From positions 22,694 to 86,693 of the forward strand of contig BAXG01000023.1 of assembly GCA_001310455.1 (NCBI GenBank): DNA of 64,000 nucleotides. The letters are read 5' to 3'. Positions 12,846 to 23,088 of the stretch are shown piece by piece. The DNA is from Photobacterium sp. JCM 19050. GTDB lineage: Bacteria > Pseudomonadota > Gammaproteobacteria > Enterobacterales > Vibrionaceae. The notes under the pieces are model-generated. The model was given only the letters and a program-made list of their open reading frames with translations. It was not told the DNA's origin and did not search any database. The number at the start of each line of letters is the position of its first letter. Position 1 is the stretch's first letter. The translations under genes and the position numbers were made by a program.

Positions 12846-13664
12846 GTTGAGGGAAGGAGACAACAACGGTGGCAGTTCAATATCAGCATTTTTCATTGTT
12901 TGCCGGAGTTGCTGGTCGTATTGAGAGAATATTACTGTTGAGGTTTGGTCCGACAGTCCCCACAGTGCTTCTACCGACATTGCCAGTTCCTCAGGATAGT
13001 TATGATAAATATCGCTGAGATGGCGGTACAGAAGCGGGCTCATGGCTGTCTGGGTGTGTCCGGGTAGCACCTCAGTTTTTGACAGCCTTTTCCTCAGAAT
13101 CAGGGCTTGCAGTCGGAGAGACTGTATCCCCGTAACATCCCCTTTATCAATTTTCAAAACCGCCATCCTGAACCTTGTCAGGCTATCCATGCTATCGAGT
13201 GTCGACTGCCAGAATATTTGGTATTCATTGAAGGCATTATCGCTCCCTTTTCCTTCAAGCATCGAAAAGGTGCATTCATCAATCAGGTACAAAAGGTGGC
13301 GAATGAGTTTGCCATGCCGGAGGTATGCAGTAGTTGGGTTGCAGTCCAACCCAAGTTCCTGGAGTTCAATAACCCTTTGTGAAAGCACATTTATCAGAGT
13401 TTGCTGACGAGAGTCGCAGACACGCCGCATTTTGACGATAACGGCAGAAATCGAGGCATCTATGTGGCTAAGCCGGGTATCGGGTGCATCCAAATTAAGC
13501 TTGCTGGGACGCCATAACTGTCGACGGATCCGGACCAACTGAATCAGTTGCCGCAATAAAACGATCACTTGAATGAGCGATGATTTCCGCGGTCTGAGCC
13601 CTCTGAGAATAGTGTACCCGGTAATAAGAACCATGGCTGCGCAAAATAAAACAAGGTTAGTCAT
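12843..13664 (-). CDS. Unrecognised membrane-anchored protein
   Basis: 273 residues; I do not recognise the family. An N-terminal hydrophobic segment (MTNLVLFCAAMVLITGYTILRG, residues 1-22) is followed by a basic stretch RPRKSS and a second partly hydrophobic segment (LIQVIVLLRQLIQLVRIRRQLW). The rest is largely soluble and helical-looking, Leu/Arg-rich, with no Walker, HTH or metal-binding motif that I can see. Codon use and the intact frame argue that it is real. It is convergent with the receptor at 11233-12790 and follows metG on the same strand after the metG terminator, so it is probably monocistronic. Function unknown. Confidence 0.75.
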   Translation of the reverse strand: MTNLVLFCAAMVLITGYTILRGLRPRKSSLIQVIVLLRQLIQLVRIRRQLWRPSKLNLDAPDTRLSHIDASISAVIVKMRRVCDSRQQTLINVLSQRVIELQELGLDCNPTTAYLRHGKLIRHLLYLIDECTFSMLEGKGSDNAFNEYQIFWQSTLDSMDSLTRFRMAVLKIDKGDVTGIQSLRLQALILRKRLSKTEVLPGHTQTAMSPLLYRHLSDIYHNYPEELAMSVEALWGLSDQTSTVIFSQYDQQLRQTMKNADIELPPLLSPSLN

Positions 13665-13802
13665 AGTAGGCCTCCTTCCAGAGAGGCTATTGCACGTACC
13701 ATGCCAGTATAATCTCAGCTAACGCACTGATAAATAGTATCTTATCGTGTATCCTCGCCCGGAATGAATGCACGCGTGAACCATTTTGGTGCAACGGTGA
13801 CA

Positions 13803-13827
13803 CAAAAAAGGGGAGCCGAAGCTCCCC
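13803..13827 (-). terminator. Terminator of metG
   Basis: ggggagc / gctcccc stem which, read on the minus strand, is followed by cttttttgtg. Confidence 0.8.
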
Positions 13828-13846
13828 CAATCGAAATTGCAAGCAA

Positions 13847-15885
13847 TTACATCACGCGCATACCCGGCTGGGCACCTTCGTGTGGCTCCAGAAGCCACAG
13901 TTCACTTCCGCCAGGGCCAGCAGCGAGCACCATGCCTTCAGACATTCCGAACTTCATCTTGCGCGGTTTCAGGTTGGCAACCATGACGGTCAGCTTGCCT
14001 ACCAGATCTTCCGGCTTGTAAGCAGACTTGATGCCTGAGAATACCTGACGGGTTTCACCGCCGATATCCAGTTGCATCTTCAGCAGTTTGTCTGCTTTAG
14101 GCACTTCCTCACATGAAACGATGCGGGCGATGCGCAAATCAACTTTGGCAAAGTCGCCAAATTCGATTTCCGGCTCAATAGGCTCGTCGTTCAGCGGGCT
14201 GTTTGCAGGTTTTGCAGTCAACGCTTTCTCTGCTTCTGCATCCGCTTTTGAATCTTCGATCATCGCTTCGATGTTCTTAGGATCAATGCGGCTGAACAGT
14301 GCCTTGAATGCAGCAATCTTATGGCCAACCAGAGGCTGTGCAATGCTTCCCAGGTCAGAGTCTCGTTGAGGAAACCTTCTGCACGTTCCGCCAGTTTTGG
14401 CATAACAGGCTTGAGGTAGGTCATCAGCACACGGAACAGGTTAATACCTACGGTGCAGATATCCTGCAGAGCTTTTTCCTGGCCTTCTTGTTTGGCAACA
14501 ACCCACGGTGCTTTTTCATCAACGTACTGGTTGGCTTTGTCAGCCAGTGCGATGATTTCGCGAACAGCGCGGCTGTACTCTCGGTTTTCGTAGAAGTTAC
14601 CGATGCGGTCAGCTGCTTCAGCAAATTCAGCGTACAGGGCTGGCTCTGCAAATTCCGCAGACAACTCACCGTCAAAACGCTTGGCAATAAAGCCGGCGTT
14701 ACGGGAAGCCAGGTTTACAACCTTGTTAACAATATCAGCGTTAACGCGCTGTACGAAGTCTTCCAGGTTCAGGTCGAGGTCGTCGATGCGGTTGTTCAGT
14801 TTGGCCGTGTAGTAGTAGCGCAGGCACTCGGGGTCGAGGTGCTTGAGGTATGTTGCCGCTTTGATGAACGTACCTTTTGACTTCGACATCTTGGCACCGT
14901 TTACGGTGACATAGCCGTGTACGTTAACTTTGTTTGGCTTACGGAAGCCGGCACCTTCGAGCATGGCAGGCCAGAACAGGCTGTGGAAGTACACGATGTC
15001 TTTACCGATGAAGTGGTAAAGCTCTGCGTCGCTGTCTGCTTTCCAGAATGCGTCGAAATCGATGTCGCCACGCTTTTCACACAGGTTCTTGAAAGAGCCC
15101 ATGTAGCCGATCGGAGCATCAAGCCAGACGTAGAAGAATTTGCCCGGTTCACCCGGGATTTCGAAACCGAAATACGGTGCATCACGGGAAATATCCCACT
15201 GCTGCAGGCCGGATTCGAACCATTCGCCCATCTTGTTCGCCATTTCATCCTGAAGGGCACCGGACTTTGTCCAGGTCTTCAGCATGCTTTCAAACTGGGG
15301 CAGGTCGAAGAAGAAGTGTACGGAGTCTTTCATCACCGGAGTTGCACCGCTGACAGCAGACTTAGGATCAATCAGTTCAGTTGGGCTGTACGTTGCGCCA
15401 CATACATCGCAGTTGTCACCGTACTGGTCTTCTGCCTTACAGTTCGGGCATGTGCCCTTTACAAAACGGTCCGGCAGGAACATTTCTTTTTCAGGGTCAA
15501 ACAGCTGGGAAATGGTACGGCTGGTAATGTAGCCGCTGTTTTTCAGCTGGTTGTAGATATAAGACGCCAGCTCACGGTTTTCATCACTGTGAGTGCTGTG
15601 GTAGTTGTCAAAGCTGATGTCGAAACCGGCAAAGTCTGCTTCGTGCTCTTTCTGCACGCCAGCGATCATCTGCTCTGGCTCCATACTCAGTTGCTGGGCT
15701 TTCAGCATGATTGGGGTACCGTGGGCATCGTCTGCACAGATAAAGTGGATATTGTTGCCGCGCAGGCGCTGGTAACGCACCCATACATCCGCCTGAATAT
15801 GCTCAAGCATGTGGCCAAGGTGGATTGAACCGTTGGCGTAAGGCAGTGCACAGGTCACCAGGATATTACGTTGGTTTGCAGCCAT
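13847..15885 (-). CDS. metG: Methionyl-tRNA synthetase (one frameshift)
   Basis: Class I synthetase charging both initiator and elongator tRNA-Met. 679 residues after repair (E. coli 677). HIGH-type motif [16 protein letters not shown] at the N-terminus, the zinc-binding pairs CPNC and CDVC (around residues 145-162), KMSKS in [11 protein letters not shown], and a C-terminal EMAP/Trbp111 tRNA-binding dimerisation domain ([25 protein letters not shown]). The frame breaks at 14341, where the coding strand reads GCATTGCAC and needs GCATTGGCAC ([19 protein letters not shown]). Start chosen at ATG 15885 ([19 protein letters not shown]); an upstream in-frame ATG adds unconserved residues. Divergent from mrp. 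Confidence 0.95.
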
Positions 15886-16024
15886 AATTCTGATGATTCG
15901 CTCTTGATGATGATGGAAAAAATCGTTCGCAAATCTTACCTGATACTGGGTCTGAAAGACAGGCAGCATCAGTGATTTGATGTTAGGATGACATTAAATA
16001 CGGAAACTTAGGGGCGTGTGAAGC

Positions 16025-17109
16025 ATGTTTTTTAGCCGTAACGACAATAATGACAACAATTCAGAAAATATCATCTCGTGGCTTAACCAATTCAGCCATC
16101 CGCAGTTGATCGAAAACTGGGCATCCCAGGAACATTTTGTCCTGGTAAAAAACGATGCTGTGACCGTGACCATTCCTTTCGCTGCCAAATCACTGATTGA
16201 TGAGCTCAACGCCTGGTTGGAAGCCAATCCTTGCCCGGTTGAAGGTTTGCCCGTGTCCGTCACTCAGAAAGTTGCGACACTGAAAGCCGGTGACAAAGCA
16301 CTTCTGAAAGGGGTCAAGAACGTTATCGTTGTCAGTTCGGCAAAGGGCGGTGTGGGTAAATCGACCACCGCGGTGAACCTTGCCCTTGCGTTATCTGCAA
16401 GCGGTGCCAAAACCGGTTTGCTGGATGCTGATATTTACGGCCCCTCGGTACCTCTGATGCTGGGAACAGAAGACCAGCAGCCTGTCTCGCTGGATGGCAA
16501 AACCATGCAGCCAATTGAAGCGCATGGACTATATACAAACTCCATCGGCTATCTGGTGCCCGCGGATAATGCGATGGCATGGCGTGGACCGATGCGTCCA
16601 AGGCGTTCAGTCAGCTTGTGAACGAAACCGCCTGGCCAGATCTTGATTACCTGGTTGTGGATATGCCGCCGGGTACCGGTGACATTCAGCTGAGCCTTGC
16701 ACAGCAGTTTCCCGTGACCGCCGCTGTTATCGTGACAACGCCACAGGATTTGGCGCTGGCTGATGCGGTTAAGGGGGTCAGTATGTTTGATAAAGTCAAT
16801 GTGCCTGTACTCGGTGTGATAGAGAACATGAGCTACCACATTTGCAGTAATTGTGGTCACCATGAAGCCATATTCGGTCAGGGTGGGGCAGCAAAAATGG
16901 CGAAGGAAAAGGGGATGGCGTTGCTGGCACAAATGCCCCTGCACATTTCAATTCGTGAAGACATTGATAATGGCGCCCCTACAGTGGCTGCACGCACTGA
17001 CAGCGAGCACGCTGCGCTTTATCTGGAACTGGCGAGAAGTGTTGCCTGCCGTATGTACTGGCAAGGTGATCGCGCTCCTGAGCAGATATCAATTCAGACA
17101 ATAGGTTAA
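16025..17109 (+). CDS. mrp: Mrp/ApbC iron-sulfur cluster carrier ATPase (one frameshift)
   Basis: P-loop ATPase that carries Fe-S clusters to apo-proteins. 361 residues after repair (E. coli 369). It has an N-terminal DUF59-like region, a deviant Walker A SAKGGVGKSTTAVNLAL, DADIYGPSVPLMLG, VDMPPGTGDIQLSL and the cluster-binding CXXC in HICSNCGHHEAIFGQGG. The frame breaks at 16594, where ATGCG should be ATGGCG (WRGPMASKAFSQLVNETAW). Divergent from metG, a conserved pairing in gammaproteobacteria. Confidence 0.95.
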
Positions 17110-17296
17110 TTCCGCATCAGTTGCGACACATGCTCCGCTAAAACCCGGTTTTTTACTGGCGTGTAGCGGGGCAACTTCCTATAATCGAGCGGTTTAGGTT
17201 GGACAAAGCTATTTATCCTTAACAAGGACCGCTTCCTTGTTTCCGTTTGCCCAACGATGTTTTTAATTTCGCGACGATCCCCAGGTGCGTTGAATT

Positions 17297-17942
17297 ATGT
17301 CTGATAATCCACACCAATGTGTCATCATCGGTATCGCAGGAGCATCCGCTTCCGGTAAAAGCCTTATCGCAAACACTGTTTACCGTGAGCTAAAAGCCAA
17401 GGTCGGCGACGATCAAATCGGTGTTATCACCGAAGACAGCTACTACCGTGACCAGAGTCATCTGAGCATGGAAGAGCGTGTTAAAACCAACTACGACCAC
17501 CCGAATGCCCTTGATCATGACCTGCTGTGCGATCATCTGGAACAATTGCTGGCAGGCCAGGCCGTAGACGTACCGGTTTATAGCTACACTGAACACACTC
17601 GCATGCAAGAGACCCAGTGTCTTGAGCCTAAAAAAAGTGATTATCCTTGAAGGTATCCTGCTGCTGACAGATCCGCGTCTGCGTGGCCTGATGCATGCTT
17701 CTGTGTTTATGGATACGCCACTGGACATCTGTCTCCTTCGCCGCGTTAAGCGTGACGTAGAAGAACGAGGCCGTACGATGGATTCTGTGTTGTCACAGTA
17801 CCAGTCAACAGTACGTCCTATGTTTATGCAGTTTATCGAACCGTCAAAACAGTACGCTGATATTATTGTGCCTCGTGGCGGTAAAAACCGTATTGCCATT
17901 GATGTTCTAAAAGCACATATATCCAAATTATTGCGTTCTTAA
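17297..17942 (+). CDS. udk: Uridine/cytidine kinase (one-base insertion)
   Basis: Phosphorylates uridine and cytidine in pyrimidine salvage. 214 residues after repair (E. coli 213). Walker [39 protein letters not shown] and [10 protein letters not shown] are in the first frame; [20 protein letters not shown] and the rest in the second. The break is at 17640-17646, a run of seven A where six are needed. It is the only gain of a base among the frame breaks in this window. Followed by dcd and asmA on the same strand but separated by hairpins. Confidence 0.94.
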
Positions 17943-17952
17943 CGTATTGAAT

Positions 17953-17982
17953 GGGCTGGCTTTGCTGGCCCGTTTTAGTTTT
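17953..17982 (+). terminator. Probable terminator of udk
   Basis: gggctggc-ttt-gctggccc stem with two G-T pairs, followed by gttttagtttt. Confidence 0.55.
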
Positions 17983-18032
17983 AAGACCCTAAATTTGCGC
18001 AAACACAGCAACGATGATTCTGGGAGAGAGTG

Positions 18033-18614
18033 ATGAGACTGTGTGATAAACACATCAAGGAATACCTGGATGCGGGTATCATCAGCATGGTACCTAGACC
18101 GAGTGATGATGCTATTTCCGGTGTAACTGCCGACGTTTCCCTAGGTAACAAGTTCCGTGTCTTCAATGATCACGGTGCACCTTATATTGACCTGTCCGGC
18201 CCTAAGGAGCAGGTTTCCGCTCAGCTTGAAAGCGTAATGAGCGATGAAATTATTCTTGGTGAAGGTGATGCGTTTTACCTTCACCCGGGCCAACTGGCCC
18301 TGGCCATTACTCATGAGTCGGTCACTCTGCCTGATGACATTGTTGGCTGGCTCGACGGACGTTCGTCGCTGGCACGTCTGGGCTTGATGGTCCACGTTAC
18401 TGCACACCGTATCGACCCGGGTTGGTCCGGACAGATTGTTCTGGAATTCTATAACAGTGGCCGTCTGCCACTGGCACTTCGCCCTGGTATGGCTATCGGT
18501 GCGCTGAGCTTTGAGAAAATCTCTGGCCCGGCTGAGAAGCCTTACAACAAACGCGACAACGCGAAATACAAGAATCAGCAGGGCGCGGTAGCAAGCCGTA
18601 TCAACGAAGACTGA
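18033..18614 (+). CDS. dcd: dCTP deaminase
   Basis: Converts dCTP to dUTP, the main source of dUMP for thymidylate synthesis. 193 residues, the same as E. coli. Start [15 protein letters not shown], signature [20 protein letters not shown] with catalytic Glu in IVLEFYNSG, and the C-terminal [13 protein letters not shown] 18033 is preferred to GTG one codon earlier because the family begins MRLCD and gggagag lies at suitable spacing. Intact. Confidence 0.97.
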   Translation: MRLCDKHIKEYLDAGIISMVPRPSDDAISGVTADVSLGNKFRVFNDHGAPYIDLSGPKEQVSAQLESVMSDEIILGEGDAFYLHPGQLALAITHESVTLPDDIVGWLDGRSSLARLGLMVHVTAHRIDPGWSGQIVLEFYNSGRLPLALRPGMAIGALSFEKISGPAEKPYNKRDNAKYKNQQGAVASRINED

Positions 18615-18630
18615 TTGATGACCGAATCAA

Positions 18631-18660
18631 CAGGCACCCCAGGGTGCCTGTTTGCTTTTG
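18631..18660 (+). terminator. Terminator of dcd
   Basis: caggcaccc / gggtgcctg stem followed by tttgcttttg. Confidence 0.7.
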
Positions 18661-18708
18661 TATCCCGAAAATTCCTTGCACTTAAAAAATGCGCACAAGG
18701 AGACATCA

Positions 18709-20849
18709 ATGAAGAAACTCATCTATGCCCTCGTGGGGTTGTTGTTGCTGGTAGTGATTGCTATCGGTGTTTTGTTTTTGGTGGTAGATCCAAATCAATT
18801 TAAGCCACTGATTACCGACCAGGTTAAGAAAGCTACTGGCCGGGAATTGGTGATTAATGGTGACATTGGCTGGACAGTCTGGCCAAGTATCGGGTTGTCG
18901 CTTGAGAATGTGGCACTTAAAAACCCAGCAGGTTTTGCAGAGCCTGATTTGATGAAGTTTGAATCTGCCCAGGCGTCAGTTTCCGTCATGCCGCTTCTCG
19001 GCAAAGAGCTTGAAGTTGGCATGGTAAGCCTGGACGGTGCGCATGTGTTTATCCAGACAAAAGCAGACGGGGTGTCTAACCTTGACGGGCTAACTGGTGA
19101 CAAGGCGGCGGAAGACAACGCATCGAAACCGGCAGCGACTGAAGAGCAAGCACCGCAGGATAAACCAGCGAAAGCCAGCAACTGGCGTATCGCCATCAAA
19201 GGTGTCGAACTTCTTGATGCCAGTGCCGTGGTGCGTAATGACAAGGCAGGATCCCTGCTGAAAGTGAACAAGGCGGATCTGACCATCGGTGAAATGGCGA
19301 TCGGGCAATGGGTACCGGTTAAATTTGCAATTGATGGTACCCAGAATCAAATGTCTTTCAGTGCCAGCGGTGAAACTGAGTTGAACCTGAACCAAGATGT
19401 CATGGCGAGTGCGCTGCGCGGTTTGTCCTGAATGCGTCGATGAAAGATGGCGAAACAGTGCTTGAATCCGCCGATTTGACCGCAGACAACCTGGCATTGG
19501 GTGATTGGAGCAACCTGACATTTTCCGCTAAAGGCGAGATCCCCGGGCTGGCGTTTGATGCATCCGGCAAGCTTCAGGCGAATCTGAACAAAGCTCAGAC
19601 GCTGGCGGAAATTAAAGGGCTGGCCCTGAAAACCGATCTCAAAGGTCAGGGGCTTCCACGTCCGGAAATGACAGTCACATTTGATGGTGATGCAAGCTAT
19701 AACCTCGAAAATGGCCTTGCAAAAATGTCTTCATTCGCGGCCTCAGTCGATGAACTGAAAGTGACTGGCAACGGCAGTTTCCAGGTGAAGGACGTGCCGG
19801 TTATCCGTTTTGCACTGAACAGCGACAATATTGATGTTGACGCGTTCCTCGGTACCGGTAAAGCTGAAGAAAAAGCAAAAGACAAGCCGGTGGGTGACGA
19901 GCCTTCAAAAGAAACCAGCGGCAGCACAGCAGCGAAGCCGCTGTCTGATGAAGAGCCGGATTTGTCAGCACTGAAAGGCCTGGATCTCGCGGGTACTGTG
20001 AAAGTCGGCAAATTCAAAGCAGCAAACGCCACCATGAGCAATGTTGATATTGACATCGCTATTAACCGTGGCGTGTTGTCACTGAAAAATTTCGGTGCAA
20101 ACCTTTATCAGGGAGCTATCAAGGCGAATGCCACTATTGATGCCCGGAAGCCGGTTGCAACGTATAAAGTATTCAGTAAGGTTACCGGCGTTCAGGTTCA
20201 GCCACTCCTGAAAGACGTTGCGGGTACGGATATGCTCGCGGGCAACGGAAATATCGGGATGGATGTTTCGGGTACCGGTCTTTCCCAGAAGGCGTTGCGC
20301 AGCGCAATGGCAGGCAAGGCAGGCATCAAGTTTGCCGACGGTGCTGTTTATGGCGTTAACCTGCCAGAGATGATTCGGGAAGCCAAAGCAACCCTGAAAG
20401 GTAAACGTGCCGAGTATGTGGAAGAAGCCCGCAAAACGGACTTCAGTGAGCTGACCGCAACATTCAATATCGGCAAGGGTATCGCATCAACCAAGAACAT
20501 GGAGCTGTTTGCCCCGGCACTGCGTGTGCATTCTGAAGGACAGACTAACCTGATGAACGAGACGTTGGATTTCGAGGTCGCAACTTCTGTGGTTGGTTCG
20601 AGCAAAGGCCAGGGTGGGCAGGATATTGACGAACTGAAAGACCTCACCATCCCGGTCAAAATCGGTGGTACCTGGCAAAAACCGACTTACAAGCTCGATG
20701 TAAAAGCATTGCTGACCAGTAATAAAGTTCTCGAAGAGAAAGCCCGCAAGGAAGCTGAGCGTGGGTTGAAAAAATTGCTGGGAGACAAGGTTAAGGATGA
20801 CAAGGTAAAAGAAGCGGCTGATCAGTTGCTCAAAGGATTATTTAACTGA
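18709..20849 (+). CDS. asmA: AsmA family outer-membrane assembly protein (one frameshift)
   Basis: Inner-membrane-anchored periplasmic protein of the AsmA/VPS13-like family linked to outer-membrane protein and lipid homeostasis. About 713 residues after repair, longer than E. coli (617) mainly through Ala/Lys/Glu-rich loops. N-terminal membrane anchor MKKLIYALVGLLLLVVIAIG, the family start LVVDPNQFKPLI, repeated beta-rich segments, and the C-terminal AsmA_2 region (SGTGLSQKALRSAMAGKAGI, FADGAVYGVNLPEMIREA, VPVKIGGTWQKPTY). The frame breaks at 19422-19424, where TTT should be TTTT (ALRGFVLNASMKDGETV). Start ATG has aaggaga at good spacing. Confidence 0.9.
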
Positions 20850-20873
20850 TTTTGGTTATCTTCTGAACATTGT

Positions 20874-20910
20874 AAAAGCCCGCGATGTGAGTCGCGGGCT
20901 TTTGTTTTTC
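20874..20910. terminator. Bidirectional terminator between asmA and the CBS protein
   Basis: Perfect 12-bp arms aaaagcccgcga / tcgcgggctttt, then tgtttttc; flanking A and T tracts allow use from both sides. Confidence 0.85.
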
Positions 20911-20928
20911 TGAGGCAGGAATGTGTTT

Positions 20929-21369
20929 TCAGCCGGCACGTTTTACGTTTTTCTGGTGCTTTAAGTGGTCGCCAAAGGCTTTGAGCAAATCGACTGCTGA
21001 CAGCATACCAACCAGCTCTTCATTTTTGTCCAAAACGGGCAATGCACCGACTTGGTTTTCTACGATAGCATCTACGGCTTTGCCCAGAGTTTGATAGGTA
21101 TGGGCGACGATGACATCTTTTACCATGACGTCGCCTACATTCAGGCTATCTGATACATCGTACTGGTGGGCGATATCCGGTGCTTCATCTGCCCAATTCG
21201 GTCGCCGAAGCTGACGATCACTGATAATTCCGACCAATACACCGTCTTCTGTGACAGGCAGGTGCCTGATCCCTTCATCTCGCATCAGGAAGTAAGCTTC
21301 CCGAACGCCTTTTTCCGGGCTGACAGAAATCACTTTACGTGTCATGTATTCAGATACTTTTGCAGGCAT
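20929..21369 (-). CDS. Two-CBS-domain protein
   Basis: 146-residue soluble protein made of a tandem CBS pair: CBS1 about residues 8-65 (MTRKVISVSPEKGVREAYFL, GIRHLPVTEDGVLVGIISDR) and CBS2 about 82-138 (VMVKDVIVAHTYQTLGKAVD, VGALPVLDKNEELVGMLSAVDLL). CBS pairs bind adenine nucleotides and sense energy state, but the partner is unknown. Stand-alone proteins of this type are common in Vibrio. Divergent from the C4-dicarboxylate transporter across 340 bp that contain an FNR site, so oxygen control of this gene too is possible but unproven. Confidence 0.88.
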   Translation of the reverse strand: MPAKVSEYMTRKVISVSPEKGVREAYFLMRDEGIRHLPVTEDGVLVGIISDRQLRRPNWADEAPDIAHQYDVSDSLNVGDVMVKDVIVAHTYQTLGKAVDAIVENQVGALPVLDKNEELVGMLSAVDLLKAFGDHLKHQKNVKRAG

Positions 21370-21710
21370 AAATGCATTTTCTCCAACAGTAAACCTCCCT
21401 TAACCCTACCTAATCACTGTCTATTTCTCTGGGAGCAAGAACACAGTTCCGCCCGGAACCCGATAAAGCGAGTTCAATGTTTTTAAGGTGGGAAATATGT
21501 GTTACCGCAATGTGGGAATTGCGTTTTGCTCGGGTTATTTGAAATCAGCAAAAGCGGGAGTGCGGTCACGTAACAAATATGTGCCAGATAACTGCTTACA
21601 CCGAGTTGATTCCTATCAATATTTCCAGACAGTTTTGAGGGAATTATGCACACATACGTTGAAAAGGATCGACGGAATGAATTCACACAGTCTCAGAAGG
21701 ATTTTCCTCC
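21370..21710 (+). promoter_or_regulatory. Intergenic region upstream of the C4-dicarboxylate transporter
   Basis: 340 bp with no convincing gene. Contains the FNR site (21606-21619), a matching -10 aattat at 21642-21647 and an agaagga ribosome site at 21695-21701. Confidence 0.6.
21606..21619. promoter_or_regulatory. FNR operator
   Basis: TTGATTCCTATCAA matches the FNR consensus TTGAT-N4-ATCAA at all ten specified positions. A -10-like aattat lies 30 bp downstream of the site centre, the class II activator geometry (-41.5). Confidence 0.8.
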
Positions 21711-23032
21711 ATGTTGTATCTTGAGTTTTTGTTTTTGCTGCTCATGCTTTATGCAGCAGCCGGTTTGGTGGTATTGGCCTTGGGGTGGTTTCCGGCCTCG
21801 GTTTGGTCATAGAAGTTTTCATTTTCCGGATGCCTCCGACGTCCCCACCAATCACAGTGATGCTCATCATTATGGCAGTGGTAACCTGTGCTTCCGTACT
21901 CGAAGCCGCAGGCGGCCTAAAGTACATGCTTCAGGTTGCGGAAGGCATTTTGCGCCGTAATCCAAAGCGTGTAACTCTGCTTGGGCCGTTGGTGACTTAT
22001 ACCATGACGCTGATGTTAGGTACCGGTCACGCAGTCTATTCCATCATGCCAATCATTGGTGATGTCGCACTGAAAAACGGTATCCGCCCGGAGCGTCCGA
22101 TGGCATCAGCCTCAGTTGCTTCCCAGCTCGCCATTACCGGTAGCCCAATCTCTGCTGCGGTTGTTTACTACCTGGCTCAGCTATCTGATATCCAGACAGA
22201 TATTCACCTTCTTACCATTTTGATGGTAACCATCCCGTCAACTTTGCTCGGAACCATTCTGTTGTCTCTTTACAGCATGCGTCGCGGTAAAGACCTCAAT
22301 GACGATCCTGAATACCAGCGCCGCCTGCAGGATCCAATGTGGAAAGACAAAATACTCAGCACCACTGCAACCTCACTGAATGAGAAATTGCCTTCTTCAG
22401 CACGTAATGCCGTGGCGCTGTTCCTGCTCGCCATTGCAACTATTGTTGTTGTCGCGATGTGGCCTGAACTGCGTACCATTGACGGTGGCAAACCGATTTC
22501 AATGTCCGTCATTATCCAGATGATGATGCTGGCATTTGGCGGTATTATCCTGTTGGCCACCAAAACCCAGGTACAGAAAGTGCCGGAAGGGGTGGTGTTT
22601 AAATCCGGCATGGTTGCTGCAATTGCTATCTTTGGTATTGCCTGGATGAGTGACACTTACTTCCAGTATGCGATGCCATCGTTTAAATCCGGCATCACGG
22701 AGATGGTGCAGGAGTACCCTTGGACATTTGCACTGGCCTTGTTCACTGTATCTGTTGTGGTAAACAGCCAGGCAGCTACGGCGCGCATGATGCTGCCGGT
22801 TGGTATCGCTATGGGTCTCCCTCCTTATTTGCTGATTGCACTGATGCCAGCGACCTACGGCTACTTCTTCATTCCTAACTATCCGTCAGATATCGCCACT
22901 GTGAACTTTGACGTGACCGGTACGACCAAGATTGGCAAGTACTACTTCAACCACAGCTTTATGGTTCCCGGCCTGATTGGTGTGGTAAGTGCCTGTTGTA
23001 TTGGTTACCTGATTGCAACCGTTGTTGTGTAA
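21711..23032 (+). CDS. Anaerobic C4-dicarboxylate transporter, DcuA/DcuB family (one frameshift)
   Basis: Inner-membrane exchanger of fumarate/malate/aspartate for succinate, used in fumarate respiration. About 440 residues. Hydrophobic throughout, with family stretches VLEAAGGLKYMLQVAE, LRRNPKRVTLLGPLVTY, GTGHAVYSIMPIIGDVALK, GIRPERPMASASVASQLAIT, NSQAATARMMLPVG and GTTKIGKYYFNHSFMVPGL. Residues agree partly with DcuA (VNSQAATA, PISAAVVYY) and partly with DcuB (GTGHAVYSIMP), so no subtype symbol is given. The frame breaks at 21756 (GCAGCAGC should be GCAGGCAGC, giving YAGSRFGGIGLG). The true start is ATG 21711 with agaagga 9 bp upstream. FNR-regulated by sequence. Confidence 0.92.
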
Positions 23033-23048
23033 GTTTAAGGAACAAAAC

Positions 23049-23080
23049 AAAGGCAGCCAGTTGGCTGCCTTTGTCATTTT
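23049..23080. terminator. Bidirectional terminator between the transporter and cobO
   Basis: Eleven-base arms aaaggcagcca / tggctgccttt flanked by A-rich and T-rich sequence; serves two convergent genes. Confidence 0.8.
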
Positions 23081-23088
23081 GGGTTCAA

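Noticed and set aside
14917..15828. Long plus-strand ORF (303 codons) opposite metG
   Set aside because: Antisense shadow of MetRS, whose catalytic motifs are on the minus strand.
15886..15969. Longer N-terminus for metG from an upstream ATG
   Set aside because: The extra 28 residues are not part of the MetRS family start and the internal ATG gives the expected [19 protein letters not shown].
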